From Stramenopiles sp. TOSAG23-2 (taxonomy: Eukaryota > Sar), in NCBI GenBank assembly GCA_900128395.1, contig LT649396.1, positions 1 to 28,744 on the forward strand: a stretch of 28,744 bases of DNA. The letters are read 5' to 3'. The notes under the pieces were generated by a model. That model was given only the letters and a program-made list of their open reading frames with translations, had not been told where the DNA came from and did no database searches. The position numbers were made by a program, and so were the translations under genes. Position 1 is the stretch's first letter, and each line of letters starts with the position of its first letter. Shown piece after piece: positions 9,239 to 18,534 of the stretch.

Positions 9239-9697
9239 ATGCCACAACCAACACCAATCATTTCTGCTTGCGAATTTGGACGCAAAGACGATGTCCAACG
9301 GCTCATTGAAAATGGCGTTAACATAAATGCTTTGGGGTTCAACGAAGATTTACATGACCGCACGGCATTGATGGCGGCGCTCGAATTTCAAGAAGTCGAA
9401 ATCGCCGTATTGTTATTAGCAGCTGGGGCAGATGTAAACGTTGTCAATAGTTGTGGATGGACTGCACTACATTTTGCAGCCAGAGGTGACGACAACGTCA
9501 TTGGTGGTGAGGGGCATTTGGAAGCCTTACGATGTATATTAGCCACACGGGTTAATGTAAATGCTCTAACTAACGCCAGTGTTGGTGAAACTGCGTTAGA
9601 TATTATTATCGACAATGTGCAAGGTGGACAAAAAGATCAATTGATCGAGTTCATCCGTCATTCCGGCGGACGAAGAGCAAGTGAAGGTGTCTTTTAA
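9239..9697 (+). CDS. small ankyrin-repeat protein
   Basis: A 152-residue protein made almost wholly of ankyrin repeats: PIISACEFGRKDDVQRLIEN (6-25, with VNINAL after it), DRTALMAALEFQEVEIAVLL (40-59, GADVNVV), GWTALHFAARGDD...HLEALRCIL (73-101, VNVNAL), and GETALDIIIDN...QLIEFIRHSGG (116-144). The first ATG in frame is at 9239 (context ACGACTATGCC); the frame is open further upstream only with non-ATG codons. Ankyrin stacks bind proteins; no other domain is present, so partner and pathway are unknown. Its codons are visibly richer in G and C (ATGGCGGCGCTCGAA) than those of most neighbours, which could mean high expression or a different origin. Confidence 0.8.
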   Translation: MPQPTPIISACEFGRKDDVQRLIENGVNINALGFNEDLHDRTALMAALEFQEVEIAVLLLAAGADVNVVNSCGWTALHFAARGDDNVIGGEGHLEALRCILATRVNVNALTNASVGETALDIIIDNVQGGQKDQLIEFIRHSGGRRASEGVF

Positions 9698-10063
9698 ATT
9701 CACGAATAGCAAGAAGCGGCGAGAGTCTTTTTTTATTGACACTGGAAAAAAACTTCTTCGGTGTTATAAATATGATAATATGATATTATATATATTGATA
9801 TTTTAATATTTTATAAAAAAAAGCTTTTTACTTTTTTTTCCCTGTTCTCTGTTCTTCTTACAAGTCAACGAGTATTCCCTAAATTCATAGCTCGCATATT
9901 TTTTTAAAATCGGGGTGTACATGATTTATACTCGTGTATTTTTTTCTCAGGTTTTTATCTCACCACCTATACTATTAATACTTTCTCCTGTGTTTTTTAC
10001 TTTTTTTTATCTTTGATTTAAAAAACGACTTTTCGACTCTCCGCAAATGAAATATTAATATTT
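9698..10063. other. convergent intergenic spacer
   Basis: 366 bp between the 3' ends of the ankyrin and kinesin genes. T-rich and A-rich runs (9726-9735, 9817-9840, 10000-10010) and an AT palindrome-like stretch near 9775-9815. No coding signal. Confidence 0.45.
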
Positions 10064-12717
10064 CTAACGACCAACTAATCCACGACTCTTAGGAAATTGA
10101 CTTTCCATATCACGTTCACGGTTTTCTCTTTCATATACATCATCACGATCTTTCTTGCCTTCATTATCATCGTCGCGGCTACGACCATCTCTACGTCTAC
10201 GCCTATCAGCTGTGCGCGGTCTACGAGAACGTTTGCCGCTTTTTGGACGGCCACCACCTCTGTCTTTATTTCGACTCTCGTCATTATATTCTCTCCTTTC
10301 ATTACCGCCATCATTACCACCGCCATCTTCCCCATTGTAATTCAAATATGGGTTAAAATTAGTAGCATTTGGTAAATTTTCTGGTGGCTGGAACGTAACC
10401 TCGTCTTCTTCACCAATCAATGCGGCATTTAATGCCGCTTGTACACGTTGCGACATTGCTGGTCCTTCATAATCATGTGTCGTTCGTTGAGGCATGTCCA
10501 AATCAAAATTTACAATATTGTCACCGCGATAACGTGGATTATTGTCGTATTGTTTACGGTGCCTTGCAAATTCACTTTCAGGCCTGCGTGAATTATTAGC
10601 AGATAATGGTCTGCGCCCACGCAATTTGTTGCCAGCTATTTCCAATCTAGCCACTTGCCATGATTCGTTCTCTTCATTCCATTTTGCACGTCTATGCAAC
10701 TGTTCAACTTCATCAGGAGGGACAAAATTATCCAAAATCATATCTTTTAACTTCAATTGTCGCTGCAAGTCACGAATCGTATCTAACATATCTTCCCTTT
10801 CCCTACCGAATTCTTCCCCCATGTCTTTGATTTCCTCTTTAGTTTGTTGGTATTTTTGCCAAACTTTTTTCAATTTCTTAGTTTTAACATCAACTTCTTC
10901 CGACAAACTGGCAAATTGTTCCTCCACCATCATGGTAGCTTCTTCTCGCTCAGCTAATTCCCGTGCCAATTCTTGTTCTTGTCTTCTCCTTTCTTCCAAC
11001 TCAATCTGTGCTTGCCTCAATTCATATTCTTGCTTTGCCGCTTTGTCCATCAAATCGCCTCCTATTAACAATTTGTTTTCCATTGCAGCTAATTTTTTCT
11101 TCAATAGTTGCCTTGCTTTTTCAGCTTTACCAGCTTCGGCCCTTTCACGTGCGACAGCCTCTTCCATCGCTTTCTTCTCTTTTTCCGCTTGCTCTTGTAA
11201 AAGTCTTAAACGTTGTTGTTCATTACGTGCTTTATTCTCGATTTCAGCACGTTGTTTCGCATTGCGTTCTTCCAACTCCTTCATCTTTGCTTCGCTAATA
11301 CCTTCTTTGTAAACGACTTTTTCAACAATACGTTCTTGTACTTTGCCGCCGCCACCAAAGCCGCCGCCGCCGCCTCCGCCGCCGCCGCCACCACCATTTT
11401 GCAATTGTTTTTTCAAACGCATAATTTCTTCTTGAAACTCGCGTAACATAGCATCTTTTGGATCTTCATTAATACGTGGTTTATTTTTAATATTTTTAGC
11501 CCTATTTGCATAACGTAATGTACTCAACGTCTCGTCATAGTTGTATCCAGCTGGACCACAATTGGCACACATCACCGTTTTTGTGTTGCCACCTAATGAG
11601 TCTTGTAACAATCTCGTCAATTTACTATCACGATATGGAATATGTTGACTTTTTGCATCTACCAATGCAGAGATAACATTACCCAATGCACTTAATGATA
11701 AATTAATTTTCGTTGCTTCTTTTAATCGTTGCCCAGTTGCACCTGTTTTCGATTGCCTTTCACTACCTGCTAAATCAACCATATTCAATTTACCAACGCG
11801 AATATGAGCTTCGCCATCGTCTTGGTCCATCTCACTTGTCTCGATTGTTATTGTAAAAATACTATGTGATCGTGAACTTGTTTGGTTCATCAACGTCGAG
11901 CCAACACTTCTGTTTTTCTTACCACTTTGCATAACGTGGTCAATTTCACTTACACTTTTCACAACAAATGATGTTAAATCTTTCACATAAACACCACTAT
12001 CAACATTTTCTTTCAAATCCAATCTGTTTTTTGGATCTTTTGCAAGCAAATCACGAATTTCTTCGTTGTAAATTTCCAAATAGGAGGCACGTACTAAAAA
12101 TTGTTTCTCCTTCGTCTTATTCATGGATATATTTTGAAATATATGACGAAAGGTATTTGGAATAATTCCTCTTAACTCTGGTGGATCTGGGACACCTTCC
12201 ATGGTAAATGTTTTACCAGCTCCTGTTTGGCCATATGCAAAAATAGTACCATTGTATCCTTCCATAGCTGCCTCGACAATCGGTGCAGCTGTCTCGTCAT
12301 ATAGATTTTTTTGAACGGTATTTGCACCATATACATTATCAAAAGTAAAACTTTTTGGGTCTGTTCTACGGTCTGCGTTTGGATCTTTTAAAAAAATTTG
12401 ACATGTTTTTCGATCAATTTCAACTACTTTTTCCCTACCATCTTGCTTCTCCTTTGAAGACATCGGTCTACATCGTACGACCACACGCACCGTCTCCGAT
12501 TTCTTATTTGCAAGTTTACGCGCTGTGTGTGTGTGTGTGTGTATATATATGTTGTTAATATGGTATATGGTATATTCAAATATTTGTTAGTTAACGTTAT
12601 TTTTTTTAATGTTTTGGGTCCTCATTTTTCTATATATAGATAATTTCTTGAATTACTAGCTTTAGTACATATATATATATACGAGTAGATAAACTTACCT
12701 AAATGTTCTGCTGACAT
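10064..12717 (-). CDS. kinesin-2 motor subunit (KIF3/FLA10 type), spliced
   Basis: A plus-end microtubule motor; kinesin-2 drives anterograde intraflagellar transport in cilia. Exon 1 (12699-12717) has 19 coding bases, ATG TCA GCA GAA CAT TTA G, followed by GTAAGT; exon 2 runs 12522-10064. The join restores an ATG and gives 825 residues starting MSAEHLARKLANKKSETVRV. N-terminal motor domain: P-loop GQTGAGKT (104-111), switch I NQTSSRSHS (219-227), switch II DLAGSER (256-262). The neck NEDPKDAMLREFQEEIMRLK (358-377) is the kinesin-2 signature. An uncommon Gly run (383-399) follows, then a long coiled coil, then the tail segment MILDNFVPPDEVEQL...WNEENESW typical of KIF3A/KIF3B. The C-terminal 120 residues are Arg/Asp/Glu-rich and disordered. 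Class assignment is firm; whether it is the A- or B-type subunit is not. Confidence 0.93.
11345..11395 (-). repeat. GGC/GGN repeat coding for poly-Gly in kinesin
   Basis: On the plus strand this is GCC repeats with a few ACC, TCC and one AAA codon-complement; it codes 12 Gly, Phe, 4 Gly just after the kinesin-2 neck. It is the most GC-rich spot in the window. Confidence 0.9.
12523..12698 (-). other. kinesin intron 1, with CA repeat at the 3' splice site
   Basis: 176 nt, GTAAGT...CACACAG, phase 1. A (CA)n microsatellite (minus strand; TG on plus at 12524-12542) runs directly into the acceptor, in place of a polypyrimidine tract. Reading through the intron meets TAA at 12589 and no in-frame ATG, so splicing to the ATG at 12717 is the simplest model. 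Confidence 0.82.
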
Positions 12718-13683
12718 GTTTGCTTTGTTAAATTTATATATTTCCTTTTCTACTAACTCTTTTTTTTTTCCCCACAATCACGTTGTTGTTACTTTCTTCT
12801 ATCTAATTATTTTATTTCAATTATTATTTGACATATTTAAAAATCAAAATCATCTCTGTGCAGGTGAAGCTCCTATCTGGAGGTGTATAAATCTGGAGAT
12901 GGAAATTCCAACACACCAAATATCAAAAAACAAATTGAGATGGCATCAATGCAATTATATTCCCATACATAATATTGCCATTATTCCCATTTTGTTACAT
13001 CTTGGTTTTTAAATATCCGACACAGTGAAATATGATTCCCAAATAACTATATTCACTATTCACTATTGGATGAAGATGATAATACGATGAAGGCTGAAGT
13101 TGCATAAAATTTCAAATATATAAAATATTTCACGGCTTTTGTGTATTTTACCAATCAATGACGTATAATTTATACTTGAATGGGAGATTAGAATACCGAA
13201 AATGCATGAGGTATCATCAGTCACACACAGCACACAGCAGCTGTGGAATTTTTGCAAATTAAAGTAACAGCTTTTATTTCATTTATTATCAACAATTTCA
13301 ATAGTAATACGTTGTTATAACTTTTATTAAACTTGTATATATACTACTACATTTATTATAATTTTTTATTATTAATAATATAAAAAAATATATGTATTGC
13401 TGGTATATATACATATATCAATTCCATCCGTATACATGACATTGTACAACCTATTACATCGCTGTAATACGATTTGATTATACATATACACATACACACA
13501 CACAGATATATATCCACATTCCTGATTTGTATAATTTCATTTTATAGTATTATTATACTTTGTCTATTATAAAATATATTACTATTTGCTAATAATTTTT
13601 GTTACTTGTATTTAGTATTATATAATTTATTGTATATATATAATAAAGTTGTATAATATAGCAAATATTCACTGTCCACCACC
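12718..13683. other. long divergent intergenic region (kinesin / IQ protein)
   Basis: 966 bp holding the upstream regions of two divergent genes. Mostly AT microsatellite, with a less AT-rich island at about 12855-12915 (CTCCTATCTGGAG hairpin) that I cannot explain. A possible CACA/TATA run lies at 13485-13515. The open frame at 12716-13012 looks like chance. Confidence 0.45.
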
Positions 13684-15465
13684 ATGTTAAAAACCACCAT
13701 TGAAGATGCAGGTTCTGAAAATGATACACAATCACAAAAAGAAGCCTTTCAACAAATACGAAGAGAAATAGCTACATCGTCTGATATAACAGAACAACAA
13801 CAATTGCAAATTATACACGATGAGGAAGCAGAACGACAAAAAGAGGAAGAACGAATAACTAATCAAGAAGAGCAAATGGAACGCGAAAAGGAAATGGTAA
13901 CAGAGTTAGCTCAATCAGGGGTGACATTTGCATACGAGACAGCCCTACTAGCCGCAGCGAAAAAAAAAGATTTAAGAGCTACAGAATTATTAGAGTTTGT
14001 AGCAAAAAAAATAGAAAATTTTGGAAGACAATGGAATTCTGGTTATATAAATAAAGATCGATATTTATCACCAACGCGAATGCCACAACCACAACAACAA
14101 GATGATTCGCAAAGTGAAGCTCAAGAAACTAATTATGATGAATACGATATCAAAATTAATCAAGATGAATGGGAAGGTGATATTGCAGAAGCATGGCCCA
14201 GTCCAACAAGTCAATCGTATGATGCAGGCAGTGCATATGGAGAAGAGGAAGAAGTACCACCAACTCCAAGTGGTATTACCACGTTACAAGCAATTCACCG
14301 TGGTAATCTAGATAGAGAACGTGTTCGAAAAATGCAAGAAGATGCTGCAAATAGTCTAGATAGAGAACGTCTTCGAAAACTGCAAGAAGATGCAGAAAAA
14401 AATGGAAAACAAAACGAGGAAGAACGTGAAGCTGCAAGAAAAGAACGGGAGGCATTGGATGCAGAAAAAGCAAGATTAGCAGAGGAAGCAGCAAGATTAG
14501 AAGCTGAAAAAGCACGATTGGCTGCAATGGCTGCAGAGTTAGAAGCTGAAAAAATGAAAATAGAAGAAGAAAAACGACGACATCGTGCTGCAACGAAAAT
14601 ACAAGCAGCTCATCGAGGTGTATTAGGTAGAAAGCGAATTAAAAATATGCATCACGGTGCAACAAAAAAGCAAGCATTGTATCGTGGACATGTAGCAAGA
14701 AAACGAGTGAAAAAAATGAAAGAAGAAATAGAAGCAGCAAAGCCACCTCCAGTTGCATTAGTGAAAAAGGAAAAACGAAAGAAGAAAAAAGTATATAAAT
14801 CAAAAAATAAATTACCATTATCAAAGGTAAAAGACTATATTGCAGGAATGTATGAGAAAAAAGTAAAAGCTGATATGGTAGATGATAAAAAAGGTAACGA
14901 ACGTGATACATTGGAAGAATTTTGTGATGATTTTTTTTCTCAAATGTTTGGTATGCCAGCATTAGCTGGTAAAAAACGATATGAATTAGAACAAGGTGTA
15001 AAACGTTTTCAAAAAGATGATGAGTTTGTTAGATGGTACGGTTCATTGATTGGTTGGTTAGACGACGATGTTCACGAAGGTATCGTAACACCGTTTAAAG
15101 AAGAAGCAATTGATGCATACTTATATGTATTATCGAAAGTGGTTATTCCAGATGCTATTGAGGAAACATTAGATGATGATCCATGCTTAATTAAATTTGT
15201 AGATGTAAAAAGTGCAATAGAAAAGTTATTTAAGAAACAACTTCATGATGAAAAAATTAAAACTTTAGAAGCAAAGATAGAAGAAACTGTGGAAGAGGAA
15301 GAAGTTGAATTTGAAGAAACCTTTGATTTAATTATGAGGACATGGTATGAATACGAAGAACCTATAATTTGCCCTAAACTACCCAAAGACGAGGAACCAA
15401 AAGCGAAGGAGAAGGAGAAAAAAGGTGGTGGACGAAGAAGAGGAAAAGGTGGTAGAAGGAGGTAA
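13684..15465 (+). CDS. IQ-motif coiled-coil protein, probably ciliary/cytoskeletal
   Basis: A 593-residue charged protein; ATG context CCACCACCATG. Residues 40-75 and 240-350 are heptad-rich coiled coil. Three calmodulin-binding IQ-like motifs: TTLQAIHRGNLDRERVRKM (199-217, degenerate), ATKIQAAHRGVLGRKRIKNM (303-322) and ATKKQALYRGHVARKRVKKM (326-345; the usual Ile-Gln is Lys-Gln). The second half of the first motif is duplicated (LDRERVRKMQEDA at 209-221, LDRERLRKLQEDA at 225-237), visible also as a DNA tandem repeat. After a Lys-rich linker, a globular C-terminal part (about 378-550) contains LEEFCDDFFSQMFG and ELEQGVKRF. The protein ends in a Gly/Arg tail. IQ plus coiled-coil proteins of this style are common in flagella, but I do not recognise a specific family. 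Confidence 0.75.
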   Translation: MLKTTIEDAGSENDTQSQKEAFQQIRREIATSSDITEQQQLQIIHDEEAERQKEEERITNQEEQMEREKEMVTELAQSGVTFAYETALLAAAKKKDLRATELLEFVAKKIENFGRQWNSGYINKDRYLSPTRMPQPQQQDDSQSEAQETNYDEYDIKINQDEWEGDIAEAWPSPTSQSYDAGSAYGEEEEVPPTPSGITTLQAIHRGNLDRERVRKMQEDAANSLDRERLRKLQEDAEKNGKQNEEEREAARKEREALDAEKARLAEEAARLEAEKARLAAMAAELEAEKMKIEEEKRRHRAATKIQAAHRGVLGRKRIKNMHHGATKKQALYRGHVARKRVKKMKEEIEAAKPPPVALVKKEKRKKKKVYKSKNKLPLSKVKDYIAGMYEKKVKADMVDDKKGNERDTLEEFCDDFFSQMFGMPALAGKKRYELEQGVKRFQKDDEFVRWYGSLIGWLDDDVHEGIVTPFKEEAIDAYLYVLSKVVIPDAIEETLDDDPCLIKFVDVKSAIEKLFKKQLHDEKIKTLEAKIEETVEEEEVEFEETFDLIMRTWYEYEEPIICPKLPKDEEPKAKEKEKKGGGRRRGKGGRRR

Positions 15466-15611
15466 AAACTTTTTTGTAATATAATTTTATATTCGTACGT
15501 TATATTTTTATTTATTTACAGCGTAATTCTCAAAGATAGTTTTCACACGCCATATTTAATATTTGTTATTTCCCTCTCACACCATTTCATAAATCTAACA
15601 CCACATACCCT

Positions 15612-16446
15612 TTATCCAAGCAATACCTTTATATCTTCACGTAATAATACATATAAAACTATACCAAATGCAGAAGTTAACACACCAGCCGCCTGTTTCA
15701 TTTTCTCAAAAGTTACTTTCGTTCGGAATACCCGGCTTGCATTTAAATTATGTTTATTTAACCACGATTCAAAATTTTCTTTTGGGAATTTCAAGTTTAA
15801 AATAACTTTAGCATCATTCAACAATAATATTTGTTGTTGCTCCCATACTAAATTGGGTTTCGAAATTGCATATAACATATTGGCAATCATTACAAACATC
15901 CAAGTGGAAAAGAAAAAAAATAAAATCATTGGTCCAACATGGCTACTATATCCAAGAAGAATTAAATTAAGAACCAACAGGCCACTCAAATAGGAAAGCA
16001 TCAAAGTATTAAAAGTGCTCATACCTTTGTTTATTTGCACGATCCATTTTTCTACCTTTTCTTGTTCCAAACTAAGTTTATCAACCAATGGAATCCCATC
16101 TTCTGCATTGTCCCTTAGAATAAGACGCCGCACTGTCTCCAAATATTTTGTAATTTTATCAATATGAACTAAACTCACTTGATCTGGAAGTGATTGAATT
16201 GAGCATAATAAAGAGTAAGGAATCACAGCTAAGGTTGCCAGACCTCCAATAAACTAATGTTATCATAAATGTTGATGGGCCTAATAAATTTGTTTCTGCG
16301 AGAGGCAAAATAAAAAAATACCACATTATAGGAGAATGCATTATGCTTACCTTGCCTGATTTTACAAAGAAAGGTGTTTTTTTAGAAGTACTGCTACGAG
16401 ATGCAAAAACAACAAAAAAAATCAATGCAAATATGTTCAACTCCAT
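15612..16446 (-). CDS. unidentified multi-pass membrane protein, spliced
   Basis: Exon 1 (16351-16446) codes 32 residues starting MELNIFALIFFVVFASRSS, a likely signal peptide. The GTAAGC donor is followed by a 97-nt intron and exon 2 (16253-15612). The phase-0 join gives 245 residues. Hydrophobic helices: residues 4-15 (signal), 33-51 (FIGGLATLAVIPYSLLCS), 114-133, 138-162 and 218-236. Between helices 2 and 3 lies a charged helical region (58-110), and between the last two a soluble segment with WEQQQILLLNDAKVIL. The topology would suit a secretory-pathway or plasma-membrane protein. No family recognised. A 31-codon ORF precedes it on the same strand. Confidence 0.7.
16254..16350 (-). other. 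intron of the multi-pass membrane protein gene
   Basis: 97 nt, GTAAGC...ACATTAG, phase 0. Without splicing, the exon 1 frame is open further but codes a peptide unlike a membrane helix, and the exon 2 frame is closed by TAG exactly at the acceptor. Alternative AG positions (GCCTCTCGCAG, TTTATTAG) give stops or lose the helix. Confidence 0.75.
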
Positions 16447-16460
16447 GATATCAACGCTGA

Positions 16461-16556
16461 TTAGTTTCCCGTTTGCAATTCATTTTCATTTTGATTATTA
16501 ATATTTATTTCACCATTTTCTTCCAAAGGCACTGTGTATGAAGAATTTGCCATCAT
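16461..16556 (-). CDS. 31-codon ORF 14 nt upstream of the membrane protein start
   Basis: Starts ATGATG and codes MMANSSYTVPLEENGEININ then NQNENELQTGN, ending TAA. It lies on the same strand, its stop only 14 nt before the downstream ATG (16446). The composition (Asn/Glu-rich, mixed) is more protein-like than the surrounding AT spacer. It may be a translated upstream ORF that lowers initiation at the main start, a very small protein, or chance. Confidence 0.35.
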   Translation of the reverse strand: MMANSSYTVPLEENGEININNQNENELQTGN

Positions 16557-17047
16557 GTAAAAAAAATTTTTTATCTATACAATGTAATATAATATAATAC
16601 AACGTAAAAGTTAATAATTTATTATCAACCTACAAATTGTTTCCAAATTAATAATTCACAATTTATCACGATATGTTTAGAGAAATAGTATTATATCACT
16701 GGTGGAAACACACATTATACATTATAATTCTCCATTATTCTCTCCATAGATGCTCTCCATGAACTTTAATGTTTTTATAATTACATAATTTCTACGTCGG
16801 TATTTATAACGGTTGATGTTATACTACTAAGTACACCGGCCTATCGGAACAATCCCGTCGGAAACCGGAAACATCTCCGGTACACATCATATTCTTATTG
16901 ACATAATATATAAATATATATATACATAATTTATATACGCATGAGATGCATGATGGATGAAATGGAATAGAAATTAACCATGCCCTAATATATGTACGGT
17001 ATGTGTTAGATAATAGATCATTCTTATCGTTCGTTAATGAAAGCTCA
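16557..17047. other. divergent intergenic region
   Basis: 491 bp between divergent starts. Contains a CCGG-bearing stretch at 16835-16885 (CACCGGCCTATCGG, CCGTCGGAAACCGG, CTCCGGTAC) with repeated short CCGG/TCGG elements in an AT background. Possibly promoter elements; no coding signal. Confidence 0.4.
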
Positions 17048-18304
17048 ATGTCGTTGCCACCATTATCGCCCGTACGTGTTGCTGGTGTTGCAAAAAACAA
17101 TCATCATCATATTATTGTTTCTTCAACAACAAATAAGAATATAATTAAAAAATTAGAAAGTAAATATATAACAGAATATCCAAAGGGTACGCCATTCATT
17201 GTTGCATGTGAAAAAGGGAATATAGATGATGTAAAAGCATTTGTTCATAATAATTCTAGAAACAATGTTAAATATATAAATCAAAAAGGCAGAAATGCAA
17301 ATGGTGTTCCAAATTGGTCAGGACTAAATATATCATGTATATATGAACGCTATGAAATTGTGAAGTATTTATTACAGCAACCATTGATAGACATATCGAT
17401 TGTATCGAGATATGGGAATAACGCATTTCATTTTGTATCATTATGGAATAAAGATGTAGAAATATTAAAATTATTATTATCACATACAACATGTTCATCT
17501 AAAATGATTAATTGTCAAAATGATTTTAAAAAAACGCCATTGGATTGTTCATATGATAATCCAAATTTTGTGAAAAAAGAAATACAAATTTTATTAATTA
17601 ACAATTTCGCTTTAAATGGATTTCAAATGGATCAGGAACGTCAATGGGAGGAAGAGGAAGAACGAAAACGTATGCAATATTTCAAAAAACAAAATGTTCA
17701 AGATGCTAAACAAACAATACATAAACTAAAGCAAAAATATTTGAAACGATATCCATTAGGCACGCCATTTATTGTTGCGTGTGAAAAAGGCAATGTAAAA
17801 GATGTGAAATCATTTGTTAAATGTTATAATATTATCGATTATAAATTAAATGCAAATAATAATCGTACCAAATTATTAAAAAATAATATAAAAATGAATC
17901 AGATTGGGAAGACATCGTATGCAGGCTATCAAGGTAAATCTGGTTTAATAGCAGCATGTGGTAGTGAACATAAACATGTTGTAAGTTTTTTATTAAAGCA
18001 GCCAAGCATTGATATATCACAAACGGATAAACATGGATGGAATGCATTACATTGGGCAACACAATTTAGTAAAAAAAGCCCTGACATTGTAATTGCATTA
18101 TTAAATCATTCAACAACAAATATTAATGTCATTAATCAACAAGAAAAAACATATGGTTTCACTCCACTTGATAAAGCATATCGTCGTCTATCAAAGTTAC
18201 AACAAACTAGGAACCGTACTAAACAAGATAACGAAGAACATGTAATATATCATATTATCAATGCAATATTATTAAAAGGTGGAGTGTCGATCATACATCA
18301 TTAA
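17048..18304 (+). CDS. ankyrin-type protein with two duplicated modules
   Basis: A 418-residue protein from the first in-frame ATG (17048); upstream the frame is open only from GTG. It consists of two homologous modules. Module 1 (33-189) opens with KYITEYPKGTPFIVACEKGN (39-58) and module 2 (224-409) with KYLKRYPLGTPFIVACEKGN (230-249). Each then has ankyrin-like helices: LNISCIYERYEIVKYLLQQP and LIAACGSEHKHVVSFLLKQP, followed by NNAFHFVS or WNALHWAT, and a last repeat with TPLD. A charged helix (195-222, EEEEERKRMQYF) links the modules. Protein-binding role is inferred from the fold; no enzymatic domain is present. The strong similarity of the modules at their starts points to an internal duplication. 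Confidence 0.78.
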   Translation: MSLPPLSPVRVAGVAKNNHHHIIVSSTTNKNIIKKLESKYITEYPKGTPFIVACEKGNIDDVKAFVHNNSRNNVKYINQKGRNANGVPNWSGLNISCIYERYEIVKYLLQQPLIDISIVSRYGNNAFHFVSLWNKDVEILKLLLSHTTCSSKMINCQNDFKKTPLDCSYDNPNFVKKEIQILLINNFALNGFQMDQERQWEEEEERKRMQYFKKQNVQDAKQTIHKLKQKYLKRYPLGTPFIVACEKGNVKDVKSFVKCYNIIDYKLNANNNRTKLLKNNIKMNQIGKTSYAGYQGKSGLIAACGSEHKHVVSFLLKQPSIDISQTDKHGWNALHWATQFSKKSPDIVIALLNHSTTNINVINQQEKTYGFTPLDKAYRRLSKLQQTRNRTKQDNEEHVIYHIINAILLKGGVSIIHH

Positions 18305-18534
18305 AAATGACCTTTTTCTCGGTACATATGATATATGATACGTGAAATATTTATTTTTGTTTTATAAAATGATGTACATATATTTTCATTAAAAATCATA
18401 TAAACTTTGCTCATTTCAACATTTTTTTTATCAGCAGTTTCGGAGGAAAATTTATTACGTTCGTATTATTATTTATTATTGCTATACATGGACCATGCGG
18501 ATCATAAAAATATTAATATATATAGATATTAATA
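18305..18534. pseudogene. degenerate copy of the 3' end of the adjacent small membrane-protein gene
   Basis: 18402-18501 repeats 18537-18624 in the same orientation with a few substitutions and about 12 extra bases, offset 135 bp. Read on the minus strand, the copy would code WSMYSNNK, stop, ... NKFSSETADKKNVEMSKV. It has in-frame stops, and the gene's own TGA is changed to TAT, so it cannot code a product. Only the last ~30 codons are duplicated. Confidence 0.75.

Noticed and set aside
10542-11312. 256-residue open frame on the plus strand
   Set aside because: It lies antisense to the kinesin coiled coil; Ser/Leu/Cys-rich composition is the usual mirror of Glu/Lys/Gln codons.
12716-13012. 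98-residue plus-strand ORF
   Set aside because: Phe/Ile/Asn-rich, overlaps the kinesin first exon and divergent promoter region; no recognisable domain.
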